A stretch of DNA of 64,000 nt, taken from the NCBI GenBank assembly GCA_947259095.1, contig CAMYLA010000020.1:62001-126000 (forward strand). Direction: 5' to 3'. Shown here piece after piece: positions 8,532-17,070 of the stretch (positions are counted from its first letter, which is position 1; each line of letters opens with the position of its first letter). Below the pieces are notes generated by a model that saw only the letters and a list, made by a program, of their open reading frames with translations, was not told the origin of the DNA and did no database searches. The stretch comes from an uncultured Acidimicrobiaceae bacterium. GTDB taxonomy: Bacteria > Actinomycetota > Acidimicrobiia > Acidimicrobiales > SZUA-35. The position numbers and the translations under genes were made by a program.

Positions 8532-9848
8532 TCAGGACAGTCGTTCCGCCAACCAGTCCCCGACTTCGGCGATGGGGAGCCGGACCTGGTCCATCGAGTC
8601 ACGATCGCGAATCGTGACCGCCTTGTCCTCGAGTGAGTCGAAGTCGTAGGTGATGCAGTACGGGGTGCCGATCTCGTCCTGGCGGCGGTAGCGACGGCCG
8701 ATGGCCTGCGTCTCGTCGTAGTCCACCATCCAGCGTGGCTGGAGCTCGGCCAGGAGGTCCCTGGCCGGGCCGGTCAGCTCGGGCTTCTTGGACAGCGGGA
8801 GCACTGCGGCTTTGTAGGGGGCGATTCGGGGATGCAGCCGGAGGACCGTTCGGGTCTCGTCGTTGACGATCTCGTCGTCGTAGGCAGCCATGAGGAACGC
8901 CATCATGGTTCGCGTCGCCCCGGCCGCCGGCTCGATCACATGGGGAACGTACCGCTCGTTGGCCGCCTGATCGAAATACTCCAGTTTTTGACCAGAGTGG
9001 GCCATGTGCTGATCGAGGTCGTAGGAGCCGCGGTTGGCGATGCCCTCGAGCTCGTCCCAGCCCCACGGGAAGTCGAATTCGACGTCGCTGGTGCCCGATG
9101 AGTAGTGGCTCAACTCGTCCGGGCCGTGGGGTCGGAGCCGGAGCTTCGACTCGTCGATGCCGTGGTCGATGTACCACTGCAGCCGCTCGGCGCACCAGTA
9201 CTCGTACCACTGATCGGCCTCGGCCGGCGGCACGAAGAACTCCAGTTCCATCTGCTCGAACTCTCTGGTCCGGAACACGAAGTTGCCGGGGGTGATCTCG
9301 TTGCGGAAGCTCTTGCCGATCTGGGCGATACCCAGCGGGGGCTTCTTGCGGGAGGTGTTGATCACGTTGGCGAAGTTGATGAACATGCCCTGGGCCGTCT
9401 CCGGCCGAAGGTAGGCCACGGCGCCATCGTCCTCCACCGGCCCGGCCTGGGTCTTGAACATGAGGTTGAAGTGCCGGGGCTCGGTGAACTGACCCCTCAT
9501 GCCGCAGGTCGGGCAGACGTCGGGGTCGTCGAGTTTGTCCTGACGATGCCGGGCCCCGCAGTTGCGGCAGTCGACCAGCGGGTCGGTGAAATTGGCCAGG
9601 TGACCCGAGGCTTCCCAGATCGCCGGGGGCGAGAGGATGGACGCGTCGAGCCCGACCACATCGGACCGGAGCTGCACCATCGAGCGCCACCACGCCTCCT
9701 TGACATTGCGGAGCATCAGAACGCCGACCGGGCCGTAGTCGTAGGTCGAGCGGAAGCCGCCGTAGATCTCGGCCGACGGGAAGACGATGCCGCGCCGCTT
9801 CGAAAGGTTGACGATCTTGTCGAAGAGATCCGGGGCTGACTGGCTCAT
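8532..9848 (-). CDS. glyS: Glycyl-tRNA synthetase, class II homodimeric type
   Basis: The ATG at 9848 (MSQSAPDLFDKIVNLSKRRG) gives 438 residues; the longer track start adds a non-homologous 40-residue tail. Motifs: AEIYGGFRSTYDYGPVG; zinc-type cysteines CRNCGARHRQDKL and CPTCG around residue 95-120; motif 2 region RPETAQGMFINF and IGKSFRNEITPGNF; and the C-terminal anticodon-binding domain (APYKAAVLPLSKK). It charges tRNA-Gly. It is transcribed alone, with a divergent membrane-protein gene upstream. Confidence 0.96.
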   Translation of the reverse strand: MSQSAPDLFDKIVNLSKRRGIVFPSAEIYGGFRSTYDYGPVGVLMLRNVKEAWWRSMVQLRSDVVGLDASILSPPAIWEASGHLANFTDPLVDCRNCGARHRQDKLDDPDVCPTCGMRGQFTEPRHFNLMFKTQAGPVEDDGAVAYLRPETAQGMFINFANVINTSRKKPPLGIAQIGKSFRNEITPGNFVFRTREFEQMELEFFVPPAEADQWYEYWCAERLQWYIDHGIDESKLRLRPHGPDELSHYSSGTSDVEFDFPWGWDELEGIANRGSYDLDQHMAHSGQKLEYFDQAANERYVPHVIEPAAGATRTMMAFLMAAYDDEIVNDETRTVLRLHPRIAPYKAAVLPLSKKPELTGPARDLLAELQPRWMVDYDETQAIGRRYRRQDEIGTPYCITYDFDSLEDKAVTIRDRDSMDQVRLPIAEVGDWLAERLS

Positions 9849-9928
9849 GGAAACGAAGCGTAACGGTTGTTCGCCGGATTGAATGACGAATTGCTTGTGG
9901 GCCGTCGATTCCCGCCGACAGGGACAAC

Positions 9929-11050
9929 GTGCCCGAGAGCAATGCCGCATCGCAGGAACATGAACCATCGCCCGTGGTCCAGAGGATCACCTCCGTACTC
10001 GTCGATGCCGTGGTCGTTGCCGTTCCGACGGCGATCGTGGCGCTTGCGGTATCCGAACGATTCTCGATACTGGACAGGGTCGACGGGACGCCGATCTTCA
10101 GCGAGTCGGACCAGCTCAGAATCAACGAGATAGACCAGGGATTCAACCGGGCCGTTCGCATCGGTGACACCGTCTTCGCCCTGAGCGGTTCCGGTTGGTG
10201 GTTGACCCTGCTGACCATGCTGGTGCTGATCGCCGTCGTCTTCGTCGTGCTCCCCTCGGTGCTTCGCCGCCGGTCGCCGGGGCGGCTGGTGGCCGGCTTG
10301 GAGGCTCCTTCCCAGCACGACGGACGGGATGAACCGGCGGAGTTGGTTTCCGTCGAGGCCGCCCTCAGAGGCACAGGCTGTGCCACGACAACCTCGGAGA
10401 CCGAGGCCGGGAATGGTGCCGCCGATGGGGTCGAAACCGGCGACGGCGGCCAGGGGCAACGAGGCGACCCGATTCCCGAGTCGCTGACCGGCTCCACGAT
10501 GACCCCGACCGGTGACGAGATCGACGACAACCCCGACAGTCGACAACCGCTGGGCTCGACGCTGGACCAACTGCGGGGAGACACCCCTGGACCGGCCGGA
10601 GACGCAGCCCTCGACCCAACCGCCGAGCAGGATCACATGAGCACCCAAAACGATAGAGACCCCAATCCAGTGGCGCTGACCGGTGAGGCCGCCGGCGGCA
10701 CCGTCGAACCACCACCGCCGGTCACCCTGGCCGATGCCGACGACTATCTCGATTGGGAGCAATCGGGCGCCCCGCGGCCGACTCGATCGTCGACTGCGAG
10801 CGGCAGTGCCGGCGCCGGTTTCGACAACCTGGCCCTGCCGGAATCATCGCTGGCCGAACTCCCGATCCACGCCTCGACCGTCGCTGACAAGCCGGCAGCG
10901 CTCAACCGCGACGAGACTGCCGGGGATCTTCCGACCTGGAGCGACACCTGCAACGCCTGGCTCTACTGGGACCAGAACTCCGAGCGTTGGTTCCGTCACG
11001 ACCCGGCCGAGAATCGGTGGCGACCGATGGTATCGAGCCCGGTCAGCTAG
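9929..11050 (+). CDS. RDD-like two-span membrane protein with long disordered cytoplasmic tail
   Basis: GTG start with AGGGAC upstream; 373 residues. The first 40 residues (VVQRITSVLVDAVVVAVPTA) resemble the start of RDD-family membrane proteins. A second hydrophobic span (TLLTMLVLIAVVFVVLP) lies near residue 90-110. About 220 acidic, Pro/Gly/Thr-rich residues follow, probably unstructured. The last 35 residues contain a compact aromatic module (NAWLYWDQNSERWFRHDP) resembling a WW-like or DUF-type ligand module. Function unknown; the tail suggests a scaffold or envelope role. It converges on recO with an 8-bp overlap. Confidence 0.6.
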   Translation: MPESNAASQEHEPSPVVQRITSVLVDAVVVAVPTAIVALAVSERFSILDRVDGTPIFSESDQLRINEIDQGFNRAVRIGDTVFALSGSGWWLTLLTMLVLIAVVFVVLPSVLRRRSPGRLVAGLEAPSQHDGRDEPAELVSVEAALRGTGCATTTSETEAGNGAADGVETGDGGQGQRGDPIPESLTGSTMTPTGDEIDDNPDSRQPLGSTLDQLRGDTPGPAGDAALDPTAEQDHMSTQNDRDPNPVALTGEAAGGTVEPPPPVTLADADDYLDWEQSGAPRPTRSSTASGSAGAGFDNLALPESSLAELPIHASTVADKPAALNRDETAGDLPTWSDTCNAWLYWDQNSERWFRHDPAENRWRPMVSSPVS

Positions 11051-11783
11051 GGTTCGAGCCGTCCTGGAGCTGCTCGTACAGCACGGAAGAGGCTCGAAGC
11101 CGCCGCTCGATGTGCTGCTCGACGAGTCTGGCGGCCACGGTCTCCAGCTCCTGGGCAACCTCCTCCGAGGTGGTGTCGAGCACATGGCGAACCCGCCCAT
11201 CGAACACGTTCCGCAGGGCCAGCCTGGCCGAATCTCCGATCGGCTCGCCGCCGGGGCAGTTCGAGCAGAGCACACCTCCTTCGTGGATCTGGATCGCCAC
11301 GAGGTCGGCGGACGAGCCGCACCGGACGCAGGCGTCGACCAACGGCTGGACCCCCTCCAGCACCAGGAACTTGGCCACGAAGGTTGGAACCACCAGCGGG
11401 TTGCCGGCCCGCTCCAGTTCCCGCAGTGCGCCGGTCAACATCTTGTACAGCGCCGGATTGGCCTCACCCTCGGCCACTGCGGCGTCGATGATCTCGAGCA
11501 GCAGCGCCGCTCGGCCGTAGCTGTCGAGATTCGACCGGAGGTTGGTGAATGCCACCACCCGCTCGGCCTGGGTGATGATGTCGAGGTTTCTTCCCTCATA
11601 GAGCTGCAGCTCCACGATCGAGCCCGGCTCCAGCCGGGAACCGAACTTGCTCCTGGTCCGCCTGACCCCCTTGGCCACCGCTCTGACCTTGCCACGACCA
11701 CGGCTGAACAGCACCACGATGCGATCGGCCTCGGCCAGCTTGTAGGTGCGGAGCACCACCGCCTCGTCACGATACAGCGCCAC
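11043..11783 (-). CDS. recO: DNA repair protein RecO
   Basis: 246 residues. The N-terminal OB fold starts ALYRDEAVVLRTYKLAEADR, typical of RecO. The C-terminal part has the four-cysteine zinc knuckle CVRCGSSADLV ... GGVLCSNCPG at about residues 152-180. RecO helps load RecA on SSB-coated gaps with RecR. It lies between uppS and era as in many actinobacteria. Confidence 0.95.
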   Translation of the reverse strand: MALYRDEAVVLRTYKLAEADRIVVLFSRGRGKVRAVAKGVRRTRSKFGSRLEPGSIVELQLYEGRNLDIITQAERVVAFTNLRSNLDSYGRAALLLEIIDAAVAEGEANPALYKMLTGALRELERAGNPLVVPTFVAKFLVLEGVQPLVDACVRCGSSADLVAIQIHEGGVLCSNCPGGEPIGDSARLALRNVFDGRVRHVLDTTSEEVAQELETVAARLVEQHIERRLRASSVLYEQLQDGSNPS

Positions 11784-11855
11784 GGTCGCCCCTTCGACCG
11801 GTGCCGCCGGCCGGGACCAGCAAGCGAATGAGCCGCATCGTCACCAGGTCGGCGA

Positions 11856-12575
11856 TCAGGTGTCCAGCCCTCCGAAGCGTCGACTTCGGCTCTGATAGTC
11901 GGCGACCGCATCGGCCAGATGGCCTCGGCGGAAGTCAGGCCAGTAGGTGTCGACGAAGACAAGCTCGGCATAGGCCGACTGCCAGATCAGGAAATTGGAG
12001 AACCGGTACTCCCCCGACGTCCGGATCCACAGATCGACGTCCGGCATTTCCGGGTCGTAGAGATGTTTTGCGATCAACGCCTCATCGATGTCGGCCGGGC
12101 TGGTTCCGGTGGCCACGATCTGTTTCACCGCGTCGACGATCTCGGCCTGACCGCCGTAGTTGAAAGCGACCGAGAGGGTCAGCTTGCGGTTGCCGGCCGT
12201 CAGTGCGGTCGACTCGTCGATCCGACGCAGCAGGCGCTTCGGCACCTTCCAGTCCCGCCGGCCGATGAACCGGATCCGGACACCCTTCTCGTGGAGCTCG
12301 TCGCGGTGGTCGACCAGGAGCGACTCGTTGAACCGCATCAGGAACCGGACCTCGTCGGTCGGTCGGCGCCAGTTCTCGGTGGAGAAGGCGTAGACGGTGA
12401 GCCACTCGATGCCGAGCTCGAGCGCCCCGTCCACCACGTCGAGCAGGGCCTCCTTGCCCGCGGCATGGCCATCGGTTCGTTTCAGGCCCTGGCGCTCGGC
12501 CCAACGACCGTTGCCGTCCATCACGCAGGCCACGTGACGTGGCAGACGATCTCCGTCTGGCCCGGTGCGACTCAT
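11856..12575 (-). CDS. uppS: Isoprenyl transferase (undecaprenyl diphosphate synthase)
   Basis: 239 residues from the ATG at 12575 (MSRTGPDGDRLPRHVACVMD); an ATG at 12602 is also possible. Family signatures: the pyrophosphate-binding Asp in VACVMDGNGRWAERQGL, the loop VYAFSTENWRRP, and the C-terminal DLWIRTSGEYRFSNFLIWQ and ELVFVDTYWPDFR. It condenses isopentenyl diphosphate onto allylic diphosphates to make the lipid carrier for cell-wall synthesis. It lies 72 bp upstream of recO, same strand. Confidence 0.95.
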   Translation of the reverse strand: MSRTGPDGDRLPRHVACVMDGNGRWAERQGLKRTDGHAAGKEALLDVVDGALELGIEWLTVYAFSTENWRRPTDEVRFLMRFNESLLVDHRDELHEKGVRIRFIGRRDWKVPKRLLRRIDESTALTAGNRKLTLSVAFNYGGQAEIVDAVKQIVATGTSPADIDEALIAKHLYDPEMPDVDLWIRTSGEYRFSNFLIWQSAYAELVFVDTYWPDFRRGHLADAVADYQSRSRRFGGLDT

Positions 12576-12695
12576 GGACTCGACCGTAGCCGTTGACCTC
12601 ATGTTGCAACGACCGCGGAAGGCATTTTCCCTGCCGGGCAGGGCCCCGGCAGCGCGCAGGCCGAGTCGACGCCCGGCCGACACCCCGGGCGGCGG

Positions 12696-14162
12696 CTACG
12701 GCATGGTGGGGGTGGCGTCGCTGGTCGATATGGACGGGGTCGACGCGGTTGTGGTGGCGGTCGTGGCCGTGGTGGTCGTGGCCGTGGTGGTTGCGGTCGT
12801 CGACCCGGTCGTGGCGGCGGTCGTGGGCGTGGTTGGCGTCGTGGCGGTGGACGACGACGATCCGGTGGTCGACGTCGTCTCGACGGTGCTGGTGGTCGGC
12901 TTCCCGGTGGTGGCCGTCGTCGTTGTCGGGCGGACGGTGGTGGTGGCGGTGGTGGTCGGGATCGATGGCATCGTTGTCGGCAGTGCGGTGGTCGGCAGTG
13001 CGGTTGTCGGCAGGGTGGTGCTGGTCGTGGGATCGCCAGGCAACGAGGTCGATGTCGAGATCGACGTGCCGGTGCCGTCGGTGGAGCCGGTGGTGGAGGT
13101 GGGGACCCGCCTGACCGTGGTCGACTTGACCTTTCGGCGCGGTGCCATGGCTTTTCTGGCCTGCGCCGGCCGGGCCTGCGTGGCGGGGGCAACCGTCGAC
13201 GACGTCGATGACGACGAGAACAGCGCCGAGCCCGGGTTGCCACCGGCTCCAGGGGCCAGCGGGGACGGTCCGTCGATGGGCGGTGAACCACCGTCCACGG
13301 TGGTCGAACCACTGCCGATGGCGACCGTGGTCGCCGAGGCGGTCTCGAGCCCGGAACCGGTCCGGTTCAGTGCGACAAAGCCGACGGCGACCATGAGCAC
13401 GGCGGCCGTTCCCGCCATCGCACGCCAGAACCACCGCCGGTCGACCGCATCGAGGAGCGAAAGCGGCACGAGGCCGACCAGACCGGCTGCGGCATCGTGG
13501 CCGGCGTCACGCAGCCCGGCCATGGTCGGCAACGTCGGACGACGCCCCGCCGGACCTTGCCCCGCCGGCGACGGCGATGGCCTCGACTCGATCGGGGGTG
13601 GCGGCATGGCCAAGTCCCGCAACACCGTCGGGTCCGTGGCGGCCGATTCGGTGCTGAACTTCAACTGTCCGGCCGGTTGTCCGGCGTCCACCGGGGGCTC
13701 CTCGCCGACGGTGCTGTTGCCGGCCTCGCCGACGGTGGGGTCCGGACGGCCGCGCTCTTCCGGTCCGGCGCGGCGGTCTCCGGCCTGTGGCGGGGGTGGG
13801 CCGGCCTCGGGGTCGACCGACGGGGAGGTGCTCGATGGGTTGGCCGCGGCCACCGCTTCGGGCGTGATGGCCGACGCCGCGCCGGCCATCGGCCCGGGAC
13901 CCGACCTCGTTGTCCGAGGACCTCCGGCGACCTGGTCCTGCTCGATGGGGAGGAACAGCGCATCGAGTTCGTCAGGTGTCGGGGTGGCCAAACCGGCCTC
14001 CGATGACCGTCCGCCGCCACCGAGCGCCGGTGCCGTAGAGTCGGTCATGGCGCCGAGGACGGGCGAGCTGTCGAGGAGATCGGCCAGGGGGCCCGCGTCA
14101 TCATCATCCACCCGAGGGTCTTTCGGCCCTCCAGATCGCCGGGGATCGCTTTCTGGTGCCAC
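12696..14162 (-). CDS. Single-span membrane protein with Thr/Ser-rich C-terminal stalk
   Basis: 488 residues, family unknown. Residues 1-240 are Pro/Ala/Asp-rich and probably disordered in the cytoplasm. One membrane span (FWRAMAGTAAVLMVAVGFVA) lies near residue 245-268. The remaining 220 residues are outside and increasingly Thr-rich (TTSTTLPTTALPTTALPTTM). That composition fits an O-glycosylated surface stalk. The start lies 76 bp from the divergent dinG start. A second protein of the same plan is at 44083-45351. Low complexity makes homology judgement unsafe. Confidence 0.6.
   Translation of the reverse strand: MAPESDPRRSGGPKDPRVDDDDAGPLADLLDSSPVLGAMTDSTAPALGGGGRSSEAGLATPTPDELDALFLPIEQDQVAGGPRTTRSGPGPMAGAASAITPEAVAAANPSSTSPSVDPEAGPPPPQAGDRRAGPEERGRPDPTVGEAGNSTVGEEPPVDAGQPAGQLKFSTESAATDPTVLRDLAMPPPPIESRPSPSPAGQGPAGRRPTLPTMAGLRDAGHDAAAGLVGLVPLSLLDAVDRRWFWRAMAGTAAVLMVAVGFVALNRTGSGLETASATTVAIGSGSTTVDGGSPPIDGPSPLAPGAGGNPGSALFSSSSTSSTVAPATQARPAQARKAMAPRRKVKSTTVRRVPTSTTGSTDGTGTSISTSTSLPGDPTTSTTLPTTALPTTALPTTMPSIPTTTATTTVRPTTTTATTGKPTTSTVETTSTTGSSSSTATTPTTPTTAATTGSTTATTTATTTTATTATTTASTPSISTSDATPTMP
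12700..13020 (-). repeat. Low-complexity Thr-codon repeats in the stalk-encoding region
   Basis: The minus strand is mostly ACC/ACG codons. Short tandem units are visible, including three near-copies of a 15-bp unit encoding TTALP (about 12975-13020) and several GTGGTCGTGGCC-like units around 12750-12800. Such tracts can vary in length between strains. Confidence 0.6.
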
Positions 14163-14238
14163 CTACTCAAGCTCCAGTCGGTGAGAGTCGTCCATCAACC
14201 CGCCAAGCAATCGCATCCTACTGTCTAGGCTGACAAGG

Positions 14239-16122
14239 ATGGCCAACACTGGAGAATTGCTGGGTAGGGTCACCCAATCACTGCCCGGTGGTGGCGAGAG
14301 TCGTCCCGGACAGGTCGAGATGGCGGTCGGCGTCGGCGAGGCGGTTGCCGACGAGCGGGCGCTGCTGGTCGAGGCCGGCACCGGGACCGGCAAGTCGCTG
14401 GCCTACCTGACGCCGATCGTCGATTCGGGCCGCCAGGCCGTGGTCGCCACCGCCACGATCGCCCTTCAGGCCCAACTGGTTGAGACCGACCTGCCGCTGG
14501 TGGCCAAGGCTTTGGATCGAGAGGTCTCGGTGGCCCTGCTGAAAGGCAGGCGGAACTACCTGTGCCGCCAGCGCCTGGCCGAATTGGAGCGGGCCCAGCG
14601 GACCGAACAACTCCAGCTTCTCGGTGGCCGGAATCCCGACCACCATCTCGAACGCGTGGTCGACTGGGCGGAGGTCACCGTTGAAGGAGACCGGGAGGAG
14701 CTCGACCCTGCACCCCCGTCGGAGGTGTGGACCGCCGTATCGGTCGGAGCCGACGAATGCCCCGGCGCCAAGCGGTGCCCGTCCGGTGACCGGTGCTTCT
14801 CCGAGCAGGCCCGGCAGCGAGCCATGGCCGCCGACGTGATCGTGACCAATCACCACTACTACGGGCTCAACATCGCCTCCGGTGGGGTGCTGCTCCCCGA
14901 ACACGACATCGTGGTGTTCGACGAAGCCCATCAGCTTCCCGAGGTCCTGGGGGCGACCTGCGGCACCGAGATCGGCGGCGGACGTTTCCGGGCCCTGGCC
15001 AGACGGGTGCGATCAGTACTGACCGACGACCAGCTGTCGACCTCACTCGACCGGTCGGCGGCGGAGGTGGAGGAGCTGCTCCGGCCGGCACTCGGCAAGT
15101 CGTTGACCGACCTGGGCGATCTCGTCGGCGTCATCGTCACGGGCCGGGACAGGGCTGAGCGCATCATCTCGGAGCTGCGCAAGCTCGGCCCCGGCGAGGG
15201 GACCGACATCGCAGCCAGGATCGAGCGAACGATGCTGGTGGCGTCCCGGCTGGTCAACGACATCGATGCGATCCTCGGGGCCGCCGATTCCGATGTGCTG
15301 TGGGTCGACGGCAACAGCACAAACCCGGTGTTGCGGCGGACGCCGCTGGAGCTCCAGGAGCTGCTGGAGACCAACCTCTGGGAGTCCCGGGCCGTGGTGT
15401 TGACCAGCGCCACACTGTCGGACGGGATCATCGGCCAGCTGGGCCTCGACTCGGACCACACGGTGCTTCGAGTCGGTTCGCCGTTCGATTACACCTCGGC
15501 CGGACTGCTGTATTGCCCGGTCGATCTCCCGCCGCCCAAAAGCGAGAAGCACCGGGCTGCGGTCCAGGACGAGATCATCGCCCTCGTCGAGGCGGCCGGC
15601 GGTCGTGCGTTGTGCCTGTTCACCAGTTTCAGCGCCATGACCGAGGCCGCCGAGAGGCTGGGGGCCGAGCTGACCAACCCGGTCCTGGTCCAGGGGGAGG
15701 CATCGAAGAGCGTCCTGATCGATCGATTCAAGCGCGACCCGACAGCCATCCTGCTGGCCACCCTGTCGTTCTGGCAGGGCATCGACCTCCCCGGCTCGAC
15801 CCTGACCCTGGTCACCATCGACCGGTTGCCGTTTCCAAGGCCGGATGAGCCGGTGTCGCAGGCCCGACGGGATCGTGCCGGCAAGATGGCCTTCCGCGAG
15901 GTCGATCTCCCACGAGCCCAGACCCTGCTGGCCCAGGCGGCCGGACGGCTCATCCGCCGAGGCGACGACAGAGGCGTGGTGGCCGTTCTCGACCCGCGGT
16001 TGGCCACCAACCGTTCCTACCGGTGGGACCTCATCCAGGCGCTTCCACCGTTCAAACGGACCAAAGATCGAGCCGAGGTGGTGGCGTTCCTGGCCGAACT
16101 GGATCGGGTCTCCACCGACTGA
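14239..16122 (+). CDS. dinG: DinG-family ATP-dependent DNA helicase (XPD-like, Fe-S)
   Basis: 627 residues, ATG preceded by ACAAGG. Walker A is EAGTGTGKSLAYLTP (about residue 45). Cysteines in NYLCRQRLAEL and ECPGAKRCPSGDRCFSEQA fit a four-Cys 4Fe-4S domain. The DEAH box is VVFDEAHQLPEV. Motif VI is QAAGRLIRRGDDRGVVAVLD. These define superfamily 2 DinG helicases, which unwind DNA 5'-3' and resolve R-loops and G-quadruplexes. It is the only plus-strand gene in this part of the housekeeping block. Confidence 0.92.
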   Translation: MANTGELLGRVTQSLPGGGESRPGQVEMAVGVGEAVADERALLVEAGTGTGKSLAYLTPIVDSGRQAVVATATIALQAQLVETDLPLVAKALDREVSVALLKGRRNYLCRQRLAELERAQRTEQLQLLGGRNPDHHLERVVDWAEVTVEGDREELDPAPPSEVWTAVSVGADECPGAKRCPSGDRCFSEQARQRAMAADVIVTNHHYYGLNIASGGVLLPEHDIVVFDEAHQLPEVLGATCGTEIGGGRFRALARRVRSVLTDDQLSTSLDRSAAEVEELLRPALGKSLTDLGDLVGVIVTGRDRAERIISELRKLGPGEGTDIAARIERTMLVASRLVNDIDAILGAADSDVLWVDGNSTNPVLRRTPLELQELLETNLWESRAVVLTSATLSDGIIGQLGLDSDHTVLRVGSPFDYTSAGLLYCPVDLPPPKSEKHRAAVQDEIIALVEAAGGRALCLFTSFSAMTEAAERLGAELTNPVLVQGEASKSVLIDRFKRDPTAILLATLSFWQGIDLPGSTLTLVTIDRLPFPRPDEPVSQARRDRAGKMAFREVDLPRAQTLLAQAAGRLIRRGDDRGVVAVLDPRLATNRSYRWDLIQALPPFKRTKDRAEVVAFLAELDRVSTD

Positions 16123-16163
16123 ACCCCGAACCGGCCGATGCGGGGCCGTGGACCGGCCGCGCA

Positions 16164-17048
16164 TCAGTAGCCGAGTCGCTCGATGGCGGATCGGTCCTGC
16201 TGCCAGTTCCTGTCGACGTTGACCACCAGTTCCAGGAAGACGCCGTCCGGCAATTGGCGGCGGACCCTGGTGCCGACGTTCTTGAGGGTTTCCCCACCCT
16301 TGCCGATCACGATGCCCTTCTGGGACTCTCGTTCCACCAGGATCTCCACCCTTATCCGGGGCCACTCCCATTCGACCACCCGGGTGGCAACGGAGTGGGG
16401 AAGCTCGTCCCGCAGGATGTGCAGCAGCTGTTCCCGGACCAGTTCCGCCACCGTGAACGCCTCCTGAACGTCGGTCACCATTTCGGCCGGGTACCACAAC
16501 GGCCCCGATGGCATCAGATCCGCCACGTGGGACACCAGCGGCTCCACTCCCCTGCCGGTCCAGGCCGAGACCGGGAAGTAGGCCGAGAAGTCGAGCTCGG
16601 CGGTGGCACGCAACTGGGCCAGCACCTGTTCCCGGGTCAGGCCGTCGACCTTGTTGAGCACGACGATGGTCTTCTCCGGCGTCAACCGCTCGGCCAGGAA
16701 ACGATCGCCGCGACCGAAGCCGGCCCTGGCATCAACGACGAACAGTACGACGTCGACGTCGCCAAGGGCCGAGTCGGCCAACTCGTTCAGTCGATCGCCG
16801 AGGGGGGTCCTGGGCTTCGAGATACCGGGGGTGTCGACGAAGACGATCTGGACCTCATCTGTGGTCAACACGCCGCGGATCTGGTGCCGGGTGGTCTGCG
16901 CCTTGTCGGAGACGATGGTGATCTTGTGGTCGAGAATCTGGTTCAGCAGCGTGGACTTTCCGACGTTCGGTCGGCCGACGATGGCGGCGAAGCCGGAGCG
17001 GAAGTCCTCTGCACTCATCGTCGCCATCCGTTCCAACCGCAACGGCAT
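16164..17048 (-). CDS. era: GTPase Era, 30S ribosome assembly
   Basis: Starting at the ATG at 17048 (MPLRLERMATMSAEDFRSGF) gives 294 residues, normal for Era; ATGs at 17027 and 17018 are alternatives. The G domain has GRPNVGKSTLLN, the Thr of switch I in AQTTRHQIRG, VDTPGISKP and LNKVD. The C-terminal KH domain carries IGKGGETLKNVGTRVRRQL, which binds the 16S rRNA 3' end. The gene starts 22 bp after corC, which ends TGAGGAGGAC, so corC's stop lies next to the likely SD. Confidence 0.95.
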   Translation of the reverse strand: MPLRLERMATMSAEDFRSGFAAIVGRPNVGKSTLLNQILDHKITIVSDKAQTTRHQIRGVLTTDEVQIVFVDTPGISKPRTPLGDRLNELADSALGDVDVVLFVVDARAGFGRGDRFLAERLTPEKTIVVLNKVDGLTREQVLAQLRATAELDFSAYFPVSAWTGRGVEPLVSHVADLMPSGPLWYPAEMVTDVQEAFTVAELVREQLLHILRDELPHSVATRVVEWEWPRIRVEILVERESQKGIVIGKGGETLKNVGTRVRRQLPDGVFLELVVNVDRNWQQDRSAIERLGY

Positions 17049-17070
17049 CCTGTCGTTTGCGGTGTCCTCC

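Noticed and set aside
12565-14184. 539-codon plus-strand ORF rich in Val
   Set aside because: Antisense to Thr codons (ACC read as GGT/GTG), so the Val-rich content is a mirror of the stalk repeats.
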